Source: Antrodiella citrinella (lineage: Eukaryota; Basidiomycota; Agaricomycetes; Polyporales; Steccherinaceae). From it: 10,621 nucleotides of DNA. The DNA lies in assembly GCA_004802725.1 (NCBI GenBank), contig SGPM01000600.1, forward strand, positions 1 to 10,621, written 5' to 3'. The notes beneath the pieces are model-generated. The model was not told where the DNA came from. It searched no databases and saw only the letters and a program-made list of their open reading frames with translations. Made by a program: the position numbers and the translations under genes. Every line of letters starts with the position of its first letter. The first letter of the stretch is position 1. Of the stretch, positions 7,785 through 10,621 are shown one piece after another.

Positions 7785-8100
7785 AGGCAGGTTTCACGCA
7801 CACAAACCACGAATGTATTTTACGAGTTGGTTACGACAGACGGTTAGAAAGAGAGTCGGCTAGCGAGCATGCCCTTCGAGCGCGGCGTCGGGAGGGCCTC
7901 AAAACGGATGGTCGGCTCGAGAGCGACAAACGCGTCTTGCTCTGGGTCCCGTGAACAGGATTTTTCGTTGTCCCAAGCGTTCGCCCAGACGACGGGGCTG
8001 TTTGGGACGGAAAGAAAAAGTTCAGATTAGATTCGGCAAACGTTGATGCAGCGGACTGAGGCGTGTGAGTGAACCTGGCTAAGGGGCGCGTCTTAGGCGA
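7785..8100. other. Upstream flank of the bZIP gene
   Basis: No gene is seen. A plus-strand frame (7685-7954) is rich in Arg and Gly and has no motif. If the minus-strand stretch to the left is a gene, this would be a shared divergent promoter region. No further site was recognised with confidence. Confidence 0.4.
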
Positions 8101-8221
8101 TATAAGTCCGGGGCTCTCCCTTCAATTTTTGTTTCCGTTCTTTCCCTCCTCCTCATCGTCCTTTCGAGCTTCAACACTGGCCGCTTCTTTCGTCCTCGCC
8201 ATCCTCTAGATTTCAACAATC
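8101..8221 (+). promoter_or_regulatory. TATA box and pyrimidine-rich leader of the bZIP gene
   Basis: TATAAG lies at 8101-8106, about 120 bp before the start codon. From about 8114 to 8170 the sequence is strongly C/T-rich, the usual start-site region of well-expressed fungal genes. No ATG occurs between the TATA box and the start codon, so no upstream open reading frame controls it. Confidence 0.6.
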
Positions 8222-10026
8222 ATGCAGGTTCCTTCCCTCACCATGTCCACCCTCATCGCCAGCGACGCGCCCCTCCTTTCCCCCACCTCCGACGCCTGGG
8301 ATCATTCGCAGCTCCCTCCTGCTCCCCTCGACGCCTACACCGTGAGCTACTCCAACTACGCCCTCGCGTCCCCGGCAGGTGTTCACTCGCCTATGCCCAC
8401 CGCAAGGATGCTCAAGAGCTCGAGCAGGACCAGCCCAGATGGTTCCGAGTCGGAACAGTCGCTGTGCATTCCCACACACCAAGTTTTCGACTACTCCCCC
8501 AGCCCGCCTGCACTCTCCGACGTAGAGTCGCAGCAGTCGCCGTACCCCGCCGCCGACATGCAGACGACCTCCAACCTCGTCCCGTCGAAGCGGGCCGCGT
8601 CCGTCGCGCCCTCCAGCTCCAAGAAGTCGCGCATTACTGCCGTCTCTACCAAGGACTTCATCCCACCTGACGTCTCTGGTCTGAGCAAGCGGGAGGCCCG
8701 TCTGGTCAAGAACCGGGCTGCGGCTTTCCTCAGCAGGCAGCGCAAGCGGGAAGAGTTCGAAACCATGGAGATGTACGTGACATCATCTTTTGCATGCGGT
8801 GTAATTTGTACGTCCCGGAACTCATGCTGCCTCGTGCCCGTTGCTCTTTTTTTGCAGTCGTGTTGCAGAGTTGGAGGAGGAGAATCAGCGTCTCGCGGCT
8901 ATGGCTAGCAATAGGCAGCCCGACGACACTCCCGAGGATCTTGTCTCAGAGGTCGAACAACTTCGCCGTCAACTCGCGGCCGCACAAGAGCGCGAGCGGG
9001 CTTTGAGCGCCCAGCTCTCACAAAAAGCCGTTGCCCGGCCGCAACCAGTCAAGATGGAGACTTTTGAGCCAGAGATGCCCTCTCGCGCTGCGTCCGTACA
9101 GCCACAGAAGAGCGGCGCCAGCCTCGGTCTCATGGTACGTTTCAGTTCAGTGAATGATCCATCTGCTCAATCGTTGATCATCTTTTGTTTCTAACTATTC
9201 TCAGGTCCTGCTTTGTGCCCTGCCTTCCCTGCTATCGGTGCACACCCACTCTACTTTGCCGGCGACTTTTTCGTTCCCTATTTCAGGATCGTCTTCGCTT
9301 CCGCCCGCTTCTACTGCCTTTGACGTAAACTCCTTCATGCCCGGCGACTACGACTGGGGCTTCAGCACTGAGAGTTCCATCATGGACCTCGACGTTGACG
9401 ACCACGGCCGCGTTAGTAATGGCTTCTCCATGGCTCCTAGCGCGAAGAAGCTGGAGTTTGTCGATGTCGACTCTGAGGCTTTAGGTTTGGGCGGTTTGGA
9501 TATCTCCTTCGACGCTATGGCATCAGAAGACGGAAAGATCCGGGTCCGGATTCACCCGCCCCCTGCGACAGCTTCCACCTCAGTGACCGCTGCGCCCTCG
9601 CCTTCGAGCAGCGGCAGCAGCGAGAGCGACGAGCAGTCCGTCTGGGGCGGCAGCGAGTTCTCAGGTCCCTCATCGTCAACACCGGATTCCCTCATGTCGT
9701 CTTCAGTCGGTACGCCAAACACAGATTCGGATGATTTAGGTCCGTTCCTGGGTATGGGCGCGCTAGATAAGGGCGACATGGATTTCATGTCGCATCTATC
9801 AGGAAGCTCCTCGGCGGACACCTCGTCAGATGGCATGAGCTCGTCTCCCATGGGCAGTCTGGCGTATCCGTCGTCGGATTCTGCGTTTGACTTTGCCTCT
9901 GGATTTGGCGCCGACTCGTTCTCAACAAGTTCGGCATCGGCCGGTCGCAGGCGTGTACGCATCGCACTGAAGAGCTTCCCTGGCCAGGGCCACGAAGGAG
10001 GAGAATGGGAAGTCCAGGTCTGCTGA
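8222..10026 (+). CDS. bZIP transcription factor with a hydrophobic segment after the zipper
   Basis: Predicted DNA-binding regulator. Three exons (8222-8772, 8858-9134, 9205-10026) join in frame to 1650 nt, 549 aa. Donors are GTACGT in both introns; the second has a CTAAC branch site. The basic region runs from about S155 (SKREARLVKNRAAAFLSRQ) with the key N164 and R172; the NR..A.LSRQRK form resembles ATF6 and plant bZIP17/28 more than Gcn4. A short zipper (L189, L196) is broken by a proline-containing stretch, then a second coil (VEQLRRQLAAAQ) follows. Residues 271-288 (ASLGLMVLLCALPSLLSV) are hydrophobic. The rest is Ser-rich and acidic (LDVDD, FVDVDSEALGLGGLD), like an activation region, ending in a basic RRRVRIALK patch. 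A start at M8 (8243) has a better context, CACCATGTCC. The family is secure; the role (stress or ER response) is inference, so no symbol is given. Confidence 0.88.
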
Positions 10027-10621
10027 GGACGGAGTATCCTCGACTAAAACACGCCATCCTCATTTTATCACACTCAAGAAAAAGAAAGCTCGTTATAATT
10101 CCCGGTCTGGAAACCAAACCCCTCGCGTAGATATGTGTCCGTTTATTTGTTTGTCCTCATTCTAATGGTTTGGTGTACGTGCCGTGTCGCCTCTCATCCA
10201 CTTTTTTCATATCGCTTTCCTCACTTCGGTCTTCGGTCATCCAAAGACACTTCCTTCATCCTTCGCTCGACCGTCGACCTCGTTCTTTTCCCTGCTCGTC
10301 CCTCCTACTTTGTATTCGCGTTATAGTCTCGTCTCCTCCACCTTGCTCTCGCACTTGCACCAACCATACAACATATAACATATCACATCGCATGCACGCC
10401 TCGCCGTTACTGTCTCCTTTATTGTCTATCGCCTGCCCTACCCCACACTGCTACTTAAGCTTCCCATCGCTCACTTATGTATTTGTTTTATTGCGGAATA
10501 AGTAGTCTAATGGTTTTTCTCATCACCCCGCAACCCCCCACTCTTCGTCTTTGTAAATGATGTTATTCCTCTTTATTTCTTTTCTGCGCTGGACACTTCG
10601 CACTGTCGTTGTGGTTGGTGA
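10027..10621 (+). other. 3' flank of the bZIP gene
   Basis: No gene is seen. The first 110 bp are A-rich with AAGAAAAAGAAAG and TTATAATT, as expected around a fungal poly(A) site. From about 10190 to 10480 the plus strand is long and pyrimidine-rich, and open frames there encode only low-complexity Ser/Leu/Phe peptides. This part may be a long 3' UTR or the leader of a gene beyond the window. TGTAAATGA near 10552 resembles a Puf-type site but differs from the consensus. Confidence 0.45.

Noticed and set aside
8773..9204. Hac1/XBP1-type unconventional Ire1 intron in the bZIP mRNA
   Set aside because: Both introns have ordinary GT-AG borders and I saw no paired CNGCNG hairpin loops at their edges.
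9552..9962. 136-codon minus-strand frame opposite the last bZIP exon
   Set aside because: It results from the Ser-rich, GC-rich coding strand. Composition is low in complexity and there is no motif.

Overview
The window looks like nuclear DNA of a filamentous basidiomycete, probably an Agaricomycete. Protein-coding genes are split by short GT-AG introns, mostly 48-85 bp. The F-box fragment is of the type that is multiplied in mushroom genomes. Core promoters are pyrimidine-rich with occasional TATA boxes. The recognisable proteins are eukaryotic nuclear or mitochondrial ones. All gene models below were built by splicing by eye.

Left part (1-2092): no intact gene is recognised. A 97-codon minus-strand reading frame of unknown status (8-301) is followed by a plausible promoter and leader intron, then by a broken F-box-like gene (589-971). 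Next comes a 723-bp foldback element (1189-1911): two 291-bp arms in inverted orientation, with no gap and about 10 mismatches, around a 141-bp centre. This is the most distinctive non-genic structure here.

Middle (2093-5731): two intact, divergently transcribed genes share a 215-bp promoter. On the minus strand is a nine-exon family-X DNA polymerase (POL4, Pol mu/lambda type, 657 aa predicted). It contains micro-exons of 21 and 27 nt, a BRCT domain, a small Cys cluster, and Pol mu-like residues at two diagnostic sites. On the plus strand is a four-exon mitochondrial A-type iron-sulfur assembly protein (ISA2, 220 aa) with all three conserved cysteines. Four WGATAR motifs lie between them, two of them overlapping in tandem 70-80 bp before the ISA2 start.

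Right-middle (5732-8100): about 2.4 kb without a recognisable gene. The minus strand from about 7784 to 6488 has coding-like, partly hydrophobic stretches in changing frames that may be an unresolved multi-exon gene or a relic. A 14-bp perfect palindrome around an E-box lies inside it.

Right part (8101-10621): a plus-strand bZIP transcription factor of three exons (549 aa predicted) has a TATA box, a pyrimidine-rich leader and a long 3' flank. Its basic region resembles the ATF6/plant bZIP28 style. About 75 residues after the zipper there is an 18-residue hydrophobic segment that could tether it to a membrane, and the second intron falls inside that segment. This is the best candidate for an undescribed regulatory arrangement in the window.
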